From NCBI RefSeq assembly GCF_012516375.2, contig NZ_CP051204.2, positions 6,572,001-6,636,000 of the forward strand: a stretch of 64,000 nt of DNA, read 5' to 3'. This DNA comes from Chitinophaga oryzae. GTDB taxonomy: Bacteria; Bacteroidota; Bacteroidia; Chitinophagales; Chitinophagaceae. The notes beneath the pieces were generated by a model that worked only from the letters and a program-made list of their open reading frames with translations, did no database searches and was not told the DNA's origin. The translations under genes were made by a program, and so were the position numbers. Below are positions 18,091 through 26,858 of this stretch, piece by piece. Each line of letters opens with the position of its first letter. Position 1 is the stretch's first letter.

Positions 18091-19451
18091 TTATTCATCA
18101 TTCCGCGGCATAGTAGGATTGAACTGCAGCACTGCCAGCGGTATCTGCAACGTATAGCGGACAGCGTGAGGCGTCAGTGTGGCAATGACCTCATTATTGG
18201 CATTATAACGGTACACCGCCGGCATCTTATTTTCTGCGTCCAACCGGCGCATATCTATCCAGCGTAATCCTTTGAATGCCAGTTCCAGCCGGCGTTCCCG
18301 CATCACAAAGCCCATCACTTCTGCAGCATCGGTGGAAGCCAAAGGCTGATACACTTCTTTTTTGATACGGCATTTACGGATATCGTTCACCTGCGTCAGC
18401 GCTTCCGGCAGCCTGCCGCCGCGGGCGGCCGCTTCTGCGATGATCAGCTTCATCTCTTCTACGCCGGTACCGAAGTTAGAAACGGCGCCACTGGGGTTAA
18501 AAAACACGATGCCCCTCCTGGGATAGGTGTAGTCGCCGGTATTTTCATAAAACAATTTCAACCGCAGGTCATTCACATCAAACATTTTCAGGAAAGCGAT
18601 CGTAGGATACTCCCTGGAAGATGCGTTGGTGGAATACCGCGCATACAGGTCGAATGGCCGGAGGGCCATATTCGGAATCGCGGATTTACTCGTAATGGTA
18701 TTGTAGTCCAATATAGGCGGCGGATTATCTCCCAGCGCAAGGCGCGCGTTCTTCGCCGCGTCTTCATAACGCCCCATGCAGAGGTACGTACGCGCCAGCA
18801 CGCTGTAAGCCGCTGTAGCAGCCCCTCTGAAACGATTGCCTGTATTATTGGCATTCAAATCAGGGATAGCGCTATTAATATCTCTGATGATGCGATCGTA
18901 GATGTCGGCTACCGTACTGCGGGGCGGTGTTTCTTCGGCAATATCCACAGACGTCATAAACGGCACGGCCAGGTCTTTGGCGGCAGTAGCGGCGTTGTAA
19001 GGCTTTGCGTACAGGTTCACCAGGTAGAGGTATTCGAAAGCCCTTCCCAGCAAAGCCTCCGCCTTGATACGGCGTTTATCCCTCTCCGTTCCATTGCCCG
19101 CTGCATCGATACCCACCAGCACTGCATTATAGCGATAGATATTTCCGTAGTGCTTGCCCCAGAAAGCAGGCGGTATCTTCGTGTCAACGGTATACTGGTT
19201 GGCCCACAAATACACCAGGTCTTCCACCCTGTCGGGCGTTTGGGGATAGTGGTAACGTCCACGTCGTCGGACAGCAGGTTCAGCTCCCGTGCACCACTGG
19301 AAGTGAGGTCCTGGCTGTTCAGGAACAAATCGTAGTCGCTTACGTTGGTCAGGATGGTTTTGCCGACTGGTTCCACATCCAGGTATTTCTTACAGGAGAC
19401 AGCTGTGGTAAGCAGGGCAGCCATTCCATATATCATCCATTTGTTGCGCAT
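18091..19451 (-). pseudogene. SusD/RagB-like nutrient-binding lipoprotein, frameshifted
   Basis: SusD-type outer-membrane lipoprotein that caps the SusC transporter. The first frame (19451 inward) has a lipoprotein signal with Cys20 (AVSCKKYLDVEP) and runs to TTIPKRP. The second frame (from about 19240 down to 18091) has VEDLVYLWANQYT and the helical SusD body, ending with LQFNPTMPRNDE. A run of four G at 19242-19245 on the plus strand marks the break. One added C on the coding strand gives TIPQTPDRVEDLVYLWA, a smooth join. It lies 17 bp after the SusC gene. True loss of SusD would cripple the uptake system, so a sequencing error is a serious option. Confidence 0.85.
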
Positions 19452-19468
19452 ATATTACTGTTGATACA

Positions 19469-22400
19469 TTAGAAATTGGTAAACAGACCGATGGTGTACG
19501 TTGGTACCAGGAACCTCCTGGCATAATTACCGGTGGCGATGCTGTAGTTATATTTATTCAGGCCGATGGTGGTAATATTGGAAGCCTGTAATTTCACTTC
19601 GAAGTTGGTAAAGCCCATCCGCTGTATGGCCGGCAGCTTCCGGAAGTTGTAGGAAACGGTGATATCCCGCAGCACCAGGTAAGCACCGTTGACCACCCGC
19701 GTATTGGCGTAGTTGTACACATAAGAATGGTAAGCGTTGTACAACCAGTAAGGATAAAGGCCCATTACATCGGTACGCTGCTCATCACCTTTCTCCCGGA
19801 AATAATTCCCGGCGCCGGCCAATGGCCTGCTATCATAAACAGAAGGTGCGGGAATCCTGGTTTTGAAACCGCCATAGTAGTCGATCATGCAGTACACGTA
19901 AAAATTGCCGATGTCGAAGCGATTACTGATACCGGCAGTAATAGTAGGAATACCGGCGCCGTTGTACTCCAGGTCGCTGAGTCCTTCGTCCAGCGCGGCA
20001 TAACCGGGGGTCTTCGCCTTTCCGGCAGCATTGTACATCAGTGGCAGACCGGTGGTGTCCAGCCCGGCGAACCGATAACTGAACACTGCACCGGCCGGAT
20101 AACCCACCACATAATTATTGGTCAGATAGGTATAGGAATTTAATTTATTGTTGACATACAGGTCCAGCACCTTGTTGGTATTACGCGCCAGCGCGATACC
20201 GGTGTTCCAGTTGAACCGCTTCCGCGTGATCCAGTCGGCGTGCAGGTTCAGCTCTATCCCCTGGTTACGGATAGACGCGGCGTTCAACTTAGCGCTGCTG
20301 GCGCCTTTGGTAGGGTCCAGCTGCGCATCTGCCAGCAGGTCCACGCTGTTACGCTCGTAGTAGTCCACGCTGCCGTAGATGCTGCCGAAAAAGCGGAAGT
20401 CAAGACCGGTATTGAAGTTCCTGGTCTGCTCCCAGCGCAGGGCGGCATTCTCCATCGACAGCAGGTTCAGCGAAGTGGACGTAGGCGACGTACGCAGGTT
20501 AGTGGCGTATTTGGCCACGATCTGCGGGATGCTCGCTTTGGAGGTGTTACCATTAAAACCGTACGCTACCCGGAACTTCAGCGCGTCCACCCAGGTGGCG
20601 TGTTGCAGAAAAGACTCCTGGTCAATGTTCCAGGCGGCGCCTACGGACCACAGCGGCTTATAACGGAAGCGGGGATCGGTGCCAAACAGGTTGGACTGGT
20701 CCACCCGCACACTACCCGTCAGCGAGTACTTCCCCCGGAACGCATATACGCCGTTAAAGTAACCGGATACGTAACGGTCTTCCTGGTAAGTTTTCCCGAA
20801 AAGTTTGTCGAAAACAAAAGTGGGATTACGGCCGGCGAAATTGGAAACCCAGTACCCGGTGAGAAGCTTATTATAGTCCACCGGCTGCTGCAACAACGTT
20901 TGATCATTGTATCCAAAAGTGGAGCTGGTGGAGCTCTCTCCCACTACTTTCCGGTTTTCAGCACCGAGGATCACGTTGAACGAATGCTGATCCTGAATAA
21001 TCTTATTGTAGTCCAGCTGTGCCCGCAGCGTATAACTCACTGCGCTGCTGTTCATCTGGTTGATGTAACCGCCCTTTGGCACATTGAAAAGGATGCCGGC
21101 AGGCGTTTGTTCCGCATAGGCATTCACATACTGACGCGCCTCTGAGGATTTTTCGCTGGCATAATGTTTCAGGTCTGCACGCGAGTTCTCATAGATACCA
21201 CCAAATTTGAGCGTAAAGCCGTGACCGATACGGTAACTGAAATTAGCGATCACTTTATTGTTCACCGTTCTGTTCCGGTCCCTGACTTCATTCATGTTCA
21301 CCAGCGGATAGCTCATATTATCGTACAACCCTTTCTTAATAACCGTATCATTAAACACCGGGTTCATATTGGAGCCGGCGAAGATAGCAGCAGGACTGCC
21401 ATCGGCGTTCTGAAAACGTTCATACCCGTATACGCTCATAAAATCGGGCACCGGCGCGAGCAGGTTTTTTGTTTCCAGGTAATCGGTGGTCAGCTCGAGG
21501 GAGAAACGCTTATTAAAATTGTAGTTGGCGCGGCCGGAAAGCAGGAACTTACTGTCGCTGTTATTCATTTTGGTAAAACGGTTGGCCGTATAGTTGGCAG
21601 ACACATAATAGGTAGCCTGCTGCGTACCACCTGACAGATTCAGGTCATATTGCTGGTTAACGGCCGAACGCAGGAACAGCCGGCTGTAGTCGGCCGCATT
21701 ATTATACGCGCCCATGGCAGCGAACCGTTCTTCCAGCTGAGCCTGGGTGATATACCCGGCTTTTTTGTCCAGGAGCACTTCAAAGCCCGGCTGGTAAACA
21801 TTATAGCTGGTACGGTAAGCAGACCAGTCCACCGGTAAATCGTCGCCGTCTTTATAGGAGTCACGCAGGTAGTTCAGTTTTGCTGAACTGGGCGCGAGGC
21901 GGTAGGTGTTATATTTCTCTTTCCCGGTAACGCCGAGGGTAGTACGAAAAGCAAATTTCGTACGGCCTATTTCCGCCTGCTTCCGTTCAATGATGATCAC
22001 CCCGTTGGAGGCGCGCACCCCATAGATGGTAGCGGAAGCGGCGTCTTTAAGCACCGTTACGGATTTGATTTCATTGGGGTTGATGGCGTCCAGCGTCAGC
22101 TCTGTGGGATAACCATCCACTACGATGAGCGGCTGTTTGTTGGCCGAAATAGTTGACAACCCCCTGATCTGGAAAAGTGAATTCCCTTCGAACTGCATGT
22201 CTTTATTGATGAGCACACCCGGCAGTTTGTTTTGTATACCCGACAAAAAATCGGTGCTGATGCGCGATTCATATTCTTTGGTACCGATGGCTGCGATGGC
22301 GCCGGTGCTCTGTTCCGGGCGGATACGCTGGTAGGCGGTGCTGACTTCCACCACGCCGAGGCTGTGACGGCCGAATTTCAGCACCACTTCGGATACTGCC

Positions 22401-22924
22401 GCCAGGTCTTCCGCCACGAAAGTGCGTGATTCATATCCCACGCAAGACACCCGTACGGTGGCTTTGGCGCCTACATTGGAAAGCACGAAGACGCCGTTGC
22501 CGGAAGTCATTACACCGGTGGCGCCTACGGCGATGGTCACATAAGGCAAAGGGGTGCCCTGTTCATTTTTGACGATGCCTTTCAGCAATACGGTACGCTC
22601 CTGCTGGCGGCTCACCGGGGGCGCCGTTTTGCGGAACACCACGATGGCATTGGGCAGTGCTTTATAACCGAAGTCGGTATCGGCCAACAGCTGCGCGAGC
22701 GCTTCGCCCAGCGGTTTACCGTTACAGTGGAAAGACACGTCTTTCCAGCCGGCCACTTCGTCTGCCGGAAAAGAGATTTTACATCCCGCCTGTTTACCGG
22801 CTTCTGTCAGGATGGTTGACAGTGGCTGGTGTTCGAAGGACAGGCTGATGGTTTTCTGTAAGATCTGGGCATAACCCAGGTGCACATGCAAGGCAAATAA
22901 TAGCAACAGGCATACTTTCCTCAT
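19469..22924 (-). CDS. SusC/RagA-like TonB-dependent transporter with STN domain
   Basis: Intact 1151-residue outer-membrane importer. Signal peptide (residues 1-19), STN domain (about 25-105), carboxypeptidase-like regulatory domain (about 118-200), plug (about 205-330, with GVRASNGVIIIERK) and a large barrel ending in YTIGLFTNF, an aromatic end suited to BamA insertion. The STN domain lets substrate binding signal to the FecR protein encoded just upstream. It forms an operon with FecR, SusD and the TlpA-like gene. The substrate cannot be read from sequence; there are no glycoside hydrolases or peptidases next to it. Confidence 0.95.
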   Translation of the reverse strand: MRKVCLLLLFALHVHLGYAQILQKTISLSFEHQPLSTILTEAGKQAGCKISFPADEVAGWKDVSFHCNGKPLGEALAQLLADTDFGYKALPNAIVVFRKTAPPVSRQQERTVLLKGIVKNEQGTPLPYVTIAVGATGVMTSGNGVFVLSNVGAKATVRVSCVGYESRTFVAEDLAAVSEVVLKFGRHSLGVVEVSTAYQRIRPEQSTGAIAAIGTKEYESRISTDFLSGIQNKLPGVLINKDMQFEGNSLFQIRGLSTISANKQPLIVVDGYPTELTLDAINPNEIKSVTVLKDAASATIYGVRASNGVIIIERKQAEIGRTKFAFRTTLGVTGKEKYNTYRLAPSSAKLNYLRDSYKDGDDLPVDWSAYRTSYNVYQPGFEVLLDKKAGYITQAQLEERFAAMGAYNNAADYSRLFLRSAVNQQYDLNLSGGTQQATYYVSANYTANRFTKMNNSDSKFLLSGRANYNFNKRFSLELTTDYLETKNLLAPVPDFMSVYGYERFQNADGSPAAIFAGSNMNPVFNDTVIKKGLYDNMSYPLVNMNEVRDRNRTVNNKVIANFSYRIGHGFTLKFGGIYENSRADLKHYASEKSSEARQYVNAYAEQTPAGILFNVPKGGYINQMNSSAVSYTLRAQLDYNKIIQDQHSFNVILGAENRKVVGESSTSSTFGYNDQTLLQQPVDYNKLLTGYWVSNFAGRNPTFVFDKLFGKTYQEDRYVSGYFNGVYAFRGKYSLTGSVRVDQSNLFGTDPRFRYKPLWSVGAAWNIDQESFLQHATWVDALKFRVAYGFNGNTSKASIPQIVAKYATNLRTSPTSTSLNLLSMENAALRWEQTRNFNTGLDFRFFGSIYGSVDYYERNSVDLLADAQLDPTKGASSAKLNAASIRNQGIELNLHADWITRKRFNWNTGIALARNTNKVLDLYVNNKLNSYTYLTNNYVVGYPAGAVFSYRFAGLDTTGLPLMYNAAGKAKTPGYAALDEGLSDLEYNGAGIPTITAGISNRFDIGNFYVYCMIDYYGGFKTRIPAPSVYDSRPLAGAGNYFREKGDEQRTDVMGLYPYWLYNAYHSYVYNYANTRVVNGAYLVLRDITVSYNFRKLPAIQRMGFTNFEVKLQASNITTIGLNKYNYSIATGNYARRFLVPTYTIGLFTNF

Positions 22925-22971
22925 GATGATAAGGCTTGGTTGATTTTTTGAATTTCCGTATGAACGGATGA

Positions 22972-23961
22972 TTACTGCGTTGTGACGGTTACAGTAGTGC
23001 CTGTAACGGAATAGGTATATCCAAGGGTAGTACAGACGATATCCAGTATATCGTTCAGTGATTCGGTCCCATAAAAGGCGTCGGTAATGGTAACGCGTTT
23101 TTCTTTGTTCACCTGCCGCTCAAAGGTAAAATGCACCTGGTATCGGGCAGACAGCCGTTGGCAGATCGTTTCAAGGCTGGTTTCGTTAAACAGCAGGTCT
23201 TTGGCCATCCACTCCACGGTGGGCGTAACGTTCTCCAGGGTGGCCGGTATCGGCTGCTGGTGGTCGCGGAACGTGAGGGCCTGATTTTTCGTCAGTACGG
23301 CCACGGTCTTATGCTCCCGCTCTACCCGCACTTTCCCGCTGGTAACGGTGATGGTCACCTGCCGGTCTTTCCCGGCAGTATTGATATTAAAAGCGGTCCC
23401 CAACACGTAAGTATATACGTTAGCACACCTTACGATGAAAGGGTGACGGGCATTCCGGCGTATGTCAAAGTAAGCTTCGCCCTGCAAGGTCACGAGGCGG
23501 TCTGCCTGGTCAAAGGCGGCTGACAGTTGCAGGGAACTGCCAGCGCGTAACAGCACTACCGAGCTGTCGGGCAGCACCAGGTGCCGGTCGTAGTTCACCA
23601 CCTCCTCCGGCGCCGGTGGCCTCAGTGCTTCCTGAACGGTAACAGCAGCCACCGGCTGACGGGTGTCGGTGGCGGGCAATGGATAAAAGTACCGGGTCAG
23701 CAGGCCGCAAACGGTAATGACAGCCGCCGCGGCGGCCACCTTTTTCCAGGTACGGCGATGGGTGACAGGCTGCAGCCTGGCGCGCTGCTGAAAAGCTGCG
23801 TAGTGGTCCCGCAAATAAACATCATCCGTTACGTCCCAGTGAGGCGCCTCAGGGGCACCTCCCAGGCTTTCATACCATTGCTGCAAAGCTTCCAGTTCAG
23901 CATCGCTGCACCGGCCGGCATGATATTTTTCAAGTAACTGATGCAGTTTTTCCTGTTCCAT
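22972..23961 (-). CDS. FecR-family anti-sigma factor
   Basis: A 329-residue anti-sigma factor. The N-terminal cytoplasmic part includes a short helical sigma-binding region (LHQLLEKYHAGRCSDAELEAL). One membrane segment lies near residues 72-90 (AAAAAVITVCGLL), then a FecR domain (LQGEAYFDIRRNARHPF) and a C-terminal DUF4974 region. It is divergent from the ECF sigma gene at 24154 across a 192-bp gap and heads the SusC/SusD operon, with 47 bp to SusC. It probably holds that sigma factor until the STN domain of SusC signals. Confidence 0.93.
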   Translation of the reverse strand: MEQEKLHQLLEKYHAGRCSDAELEALQQWYESLGGAPEAPHWDVTDDVYLRDHYAAFQQRARLQPVTHRRTWKKVAAAAAVITVCGLLTRYFYPLPATDTRQPVAAVTVQEALRPPAPEEVVNYDRHLVLPDSSVVLLRAGSSLQLSAAFDQADRLVTLQGEAYFDIRRNARHPFIVRCANVYTYVLGTAFNINTAGKDRQVTITVTSGKVRVEREHKTVAVLTKNQALTFRDHQQPIPATLENVTPTVEWMAKDLLFNETSLETICQRLSARYQVHFTFERQVNKEKRVTITDAFYGTESLNDILDIVCTTLGYTYSVTGTTVTVTTQ

Positions 23962-24100
23962 ATACTGGTTTGACGTACCTGCGGGACGCTACCGTTACCC
24001 GTTGCACAAATATTTTTTAATCTAATAAAACAGCGCTGTGAGAGTATGACGAATGCCAGCGGAACTACCGTTACTCCTCCCGCATATTTTTTTTGAAAGG

Positions 24101-24129
24101 TTGATTTTTAACAAAAGATTTTATCTTTA
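24101..24129 (+). promoter_or_regulatory. Candidate Bacteroidota promoter for the sigma gene
   Basis: TTG at 24101-24103 and TATCTTTA at 24122-24129 (7 of 8 matches to TAnnTTTG) are 18 bp apart. The sigma gene starts 24 bp after the -7 element. Fit to the consensus is good but not perfect. Confidence 0.5.
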
Positions 24130-24153
24130 TCCCGCCACCGTTGATGCTTTGAT

Positions 24154-24732
24154 TTGAATTATTTGAATTATTACGAAACACATAAGGACGACCAATCATT
24201 ATTATCGCTTTGGGAAAGCGGCGATGAAGCGGCCTTTGCGTGCCTGTACCGCCGGTATTTTCCGCAGCTGGTAACGACTGCCTATCAGAAAACGAAAGAC
24301 CGCTACATCGCTGAAGAACTGGCACAGGAAAGCCTGCTGGCATTTTACTATAAAAGAGAATACCGCCTGGACAATGTCGCCGCTTATCTTCAGGTGATCT
24401 TGCGGCATAAGACCTACGACTATTTCCGTAAGGTGCTGGTACGGGAGCAACACACGACGCTGGCCGCGCAACAGCAGCCGGTCACGGTGGAAGACACCAC
24501 GCAACAGCTATACCGCACAGACCTGCTCAAGGCGCTCCAGCAGAAGGTACAGTCCCTCCCCGATCAATGCCGGACGGTGTTTCTGCTCAGCCGGAACAAA
24601 CATATGTCCAACCATGAAATCGCAGACACATTGGGCATCTCTGTAAATACAGTAGAACAACATATGCGAAAAGCCCTCAAAAGGTTAAGAGAAGGAATTG
24701 TTATTTTGCTGCTGATTTCGCTGCATAAATAA
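24154..24732 (+). CDS. ECF RNA polymerase sigma-70 factor
   Basis: A 192-residue ECF sigma factor with region 2 (EELAQESLLAFYYKREY) and region 4 (HEIADTLGISVNTVEQHMRK). It is divergent from FecR/SusC/SusD and likely controls them. The start must be TTG at 24154 (or TTG at 24163): a TGA lies in frame 12 bases upstream and no ATG or GTG precedes the conserved region. A hydrophobic tail (IVILLLISLHK) resembles that of the sigma factor at 4199. Confidence 0.92.
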   Translation: MNYLNYYETHKDDQSLLSLWESGDEAAFACLYRRYFPQLVTTAYQKTKDRYIAEELAQESLLAFYYKREYRLDNVAAYLQVILRHKTYDYFRKVLVREQHTTLAAQQQPVTVEDTTQQLYRTDLLKALQQKVQSLPDQCRTVFLLSRNKHMSNHEIADTLGISVNTVEQHMRKALKRLREGIVILLLISLHK

Positions 24733-24855
24733 AAAATGTCGTAATATACTCCCCGGAATGTCCTGATTGCCCCCTGATGAATTAATACATGGATCGTATT
24801 TTTGAATTCCAAATGTAATGTTCAAGATATTCATTCACTTTAAATCTGTAATCCC

Positions 24856-25284
24856 ATGGCATCTGCACTTAATCCATACCTGACATTTTCAGGTAACTGT
24901 GAAGAAGCTTTCAATTTCTACAAATCTGTATTTGGCGGCGATTTCGCTATGATCATGCGTTTCAGCGACAGCCCCCCGGAATTTACACCCCCGGAAGGCG
25001 AAAGAAACCAGATCATGCACATCGCCCTGCCCATCGGCAACGGTTCCCTTCTGATGGGCAGCGATGCACCTTCGCATATGGGCAAGGTGATCATAGGCAC
25101 CAACTTCTCTATCTCTGTTTCGGCGGACAGTAAAGCGGACGCGGATAAGCTGTTCGGTGGACTGGCCGCAGGCGGAACAACGATCATGCCCATGGCCGAT
25201 CAGTTTTGGGGTTCTTACTTCGGTATGCTGACCGACAAATACGGCGTTGGGTGGATGGTCAGCTACGATGCGCCACGCGGTTAA
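24856..25284 (+). CDS. VOC/PhnB-like glyoxalase-fold protein
   Basis: A 142-residue vicinal-oxygen-chelate fold protein of the PhnB-like subgroup (NPYLTFSGNCEEAFNFYKSV at the start, YGVGWMVSYD at the end). These small dimeric proteins bind a metal or small ligand; the reaction is usually not known. A TATTTTTG -7-like box lies at 24797-24804 without a matching -33 element. The gene is monocistronic and is followed by a strong hairpin at 25309. Confidence 0.9.
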   Translation: MASALNPYLTFSGNCEEAFNFYKSVFGGDFAMIMRFSDSPPEFTPPEGERNQIMHIALPIGNGSLLMGSDAPSHMGKVIIGTNFSISVSADSKADADKLFGGLAAGGTTIMPMADQFWGSYFGMLTDKYGVGWMVSYDAPRG

Positions 25285-25308
25285 CCAGGAAATCATAACC
25301 ACTGCACA

Positions 25309-25345
25309 TAAAAAGGGCCTCTCCACCGGAGAAGCCCTTTTTTTT
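25309..25345. terminator. Terminator between convergent genes
   Basis: An inverted repeat AAAAGGGC...GCCCTTTT with a nearly complementary inner part (CTCTCC / GGAGAA) and a T run at 25338-25345. It lies between the VOC gene and the isomerase gene, which converge, and may act on both strands. Confidence 0.8.
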
Positions 25346-25394
25346 GGGGATATACCCGGTAGTTTCTCAACCGGAAAAAACGCTTGTCAATAGG

Positions 25395-26312
25395 TCAGAA
25401 GCCCCATTTTTTCATGGCCGCCAGGTCCTGGTTAACAGATTCCAGCGGGGTCAGTGACTGGTAAGACTCCTGTTCCACGATAAAATATCTGGTACCGCCG
25501 GATTTGCGGCCTAAATCGATCACCTCTTTTACCGGGATCACGCCTTTGCCCAGCACAGTGCTTTCAAAGGCGCTGCCCATCTCTCCTTTTCCGGCAGCTT
25601 TTATTTCGTCTTTTACATGCATCAGCTCAAAACGGCCGGGGTATTTGCGCATAATATCCAACGCCACCCCGCCGGCATGGTACATATTGCCAATGTCCAG
25701 CTGCTGTGCTACCAGCGCCGGGTCCGTATTTTCCAGGATCAGGTCGAACAGCTTATGCCCGTTCAGTTCCTGGCTGAATTCAAAATCGTGGTTATGGTAA
25801 CCGAACTTCATGCCTGATTTACGGCACAGCTCTCCGGATTTGTTGAACACCTCCATATACGCTTTAAAATCATCGTAGTTCCTTCGCAGGCTTTCATCGA
25901 GCCAGGGACTGATAACGAATTTCTGTCCTGCCACGGCCGCATCCTCCACCGTATATTTCCAGGCATCGGTAAAGTCCCGGGCGGCCGGGTCCCAGTGGGT
26001 GCGCCCTAATACAGTATGACCGCTGGGCATGGAAAGCCCGAGGTCGGCCAATACTTTTTTAAACTCCATGGGGGCATAGCCGTAAAATTTGCGGTTCACG
26101 TAATTGGCGTGTTCTACATGACGGTAGCCCATGGCCGACAGCTGTTTGAGCGTACCCAGGGGGTCTTTTTTCATGTCCTCCCGGATAGAGTACAGCTGTA
26201 TGCCCATCACTTCTTTTTTAGCGCCCGCCGCCAGCAGCGGACGGGATAAGAGCGTGGCCCCCGCCAGCGCCAGGGTACCTTGTCGCAGGAAATTCCTTCT
26301 GGAAATGTTCAT
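25395..26312 (-). CDS. Sugar phosphate isomerase/epimerase family TIM-barrel protein
   Basis: A protein of about 305 residues with a Tat-like signal (SRRNFLRQGTLALAGA), followed by a xylose-isomerase-like TIM barrel. Metal-binding motifs are seen: EHANY, HTVLGRTHW, YHNHDFEF, LDIGNMYHAG, MHVKDE and VEQESY. The start is the ATG at 26312; a GTG directly precedes it. Exported members of this family in Bacteroidota are thought to act on sugars, but substrates are mostly unknown. It is monocistronic. Confidence 0.9.
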   Translation of the reverse strand: MNISRRNFLRQGTLALAGATLLSRPLLAAGAKKEVMGIQLYSIREDMKKDPLGTLKQLSAMGYRHVEHANYVNRKFYGYAPMEFKKVLADLGLSMPSGHTVLGRTHWDPAARDFTDAWKYTVEDAAVAGQKFVISPWLDESLRRNYDDFKAYMEVFNKSGELCRKSGMKFGYHNHDFEFSQELNGHKLFDLILENTDPALVAQQLDIGNMYHAGGVALDIMRKYPGRFELMHVKDEIKAAGKGEMGSAFESTVLGKGVIPVKEVIDLGRKSGGTRYFIVEQESYQSLTPLESVNQDLAAMKKWGF

Positions 26313-26315
26313 CAC

Positions 26316-26530
26316 GCAAAGATTTTATAAGAAAGACAAGAACGCAAAGAAGCGAATCCTATATTTGGTTGATTATAATATATATCCTTCCCAAAATAGT
26401 TATTGTAAAGGATAAATACAATAGCCAACGGCCTATGTATTCATTTCTTTGCGTTCTTATACCATAAGATTAAACAAAGATATCCGCTTTCTCTGCGCTC
26501 TTATCAACAAACGCTTTCTCTGCGTTCTTT
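26316..26530. repeat. Decayed member of the GCAAAG/CTTTGC palindrome family
   Basis: This intergenic stretch repeats the same words found in the two long palindromes of the window. AAGAACGCAAAGAA (26338-26351) is the perfect inverse of TTCTTTGCGTTCTT (26445-26458), and CTCTGCGCTCTT and GCGTTCTTTGCTCTC follow. The arms no longer pair along their whole length. It lies between the start of the isomerase gene and the stop of the small peptide at 26556. It is best read as an older, eroded copy. Confidence 0.6.
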
Positions 26531-26555
26531 GCTCTCTTACCAAACCTTTGCAAGA

Positions 26556-26699
26556 CTAACACACCCAGAAAGTTTCAGGGCAGGTTTTGTGTTGTGTGAT
26601 CGGCAGGGTACGGTTATGATCTTCTGCTACAACAGTTTGGCTGAGGGCGGCCACTTTGATTTTAGCCAGTTTTAATTTGGCTGCGGGTTTCTTTTTCAT
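26556..26699 (-). CDS. Small orphan peptide with lanthipeptide-like leader
   Basis: A 47-residue open frame from ATG at 26699 to TAG at 26556-26558. The N-terminus is Lys-rich with alternating hydrophobics (AKLKLAKIKVAALS), which resembles the leaders of Bacteroidota class I lanthipeptides. The C-terminus holds Thr and two Cys (HKTCPETFWVC), giving possible ring partners. There is no double glycine. No LanB, LanC or exporter gene is present nearby, so it would need enzymes encoded elsewhere. A ribosome-binding site is not obvious. Codon use is like that of its neighbours. It is a plausible real gene, but functional assignment is only by resemblance. Confidence 0.55.
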   Translation of the reverse strand: MKKKPAAKLKLAKIKVAALSQTVVAEDHNRTLPITQHKTCPETFWVC

Positions 26700-26858
26700 A
26701 ATTTACCGGTTTGAGTGATTAGAAATACTAACAATTTAAAATAATCAGGACGGACAGAAAATCCCGCTTTTACGTGATTTTCCCTGCAGGACTGCCGCGT
26801 GAACGAAAGCGGACGCAGGATTGTTAATCCATTAATTGTCTGTTACATCTTTTCAGCT

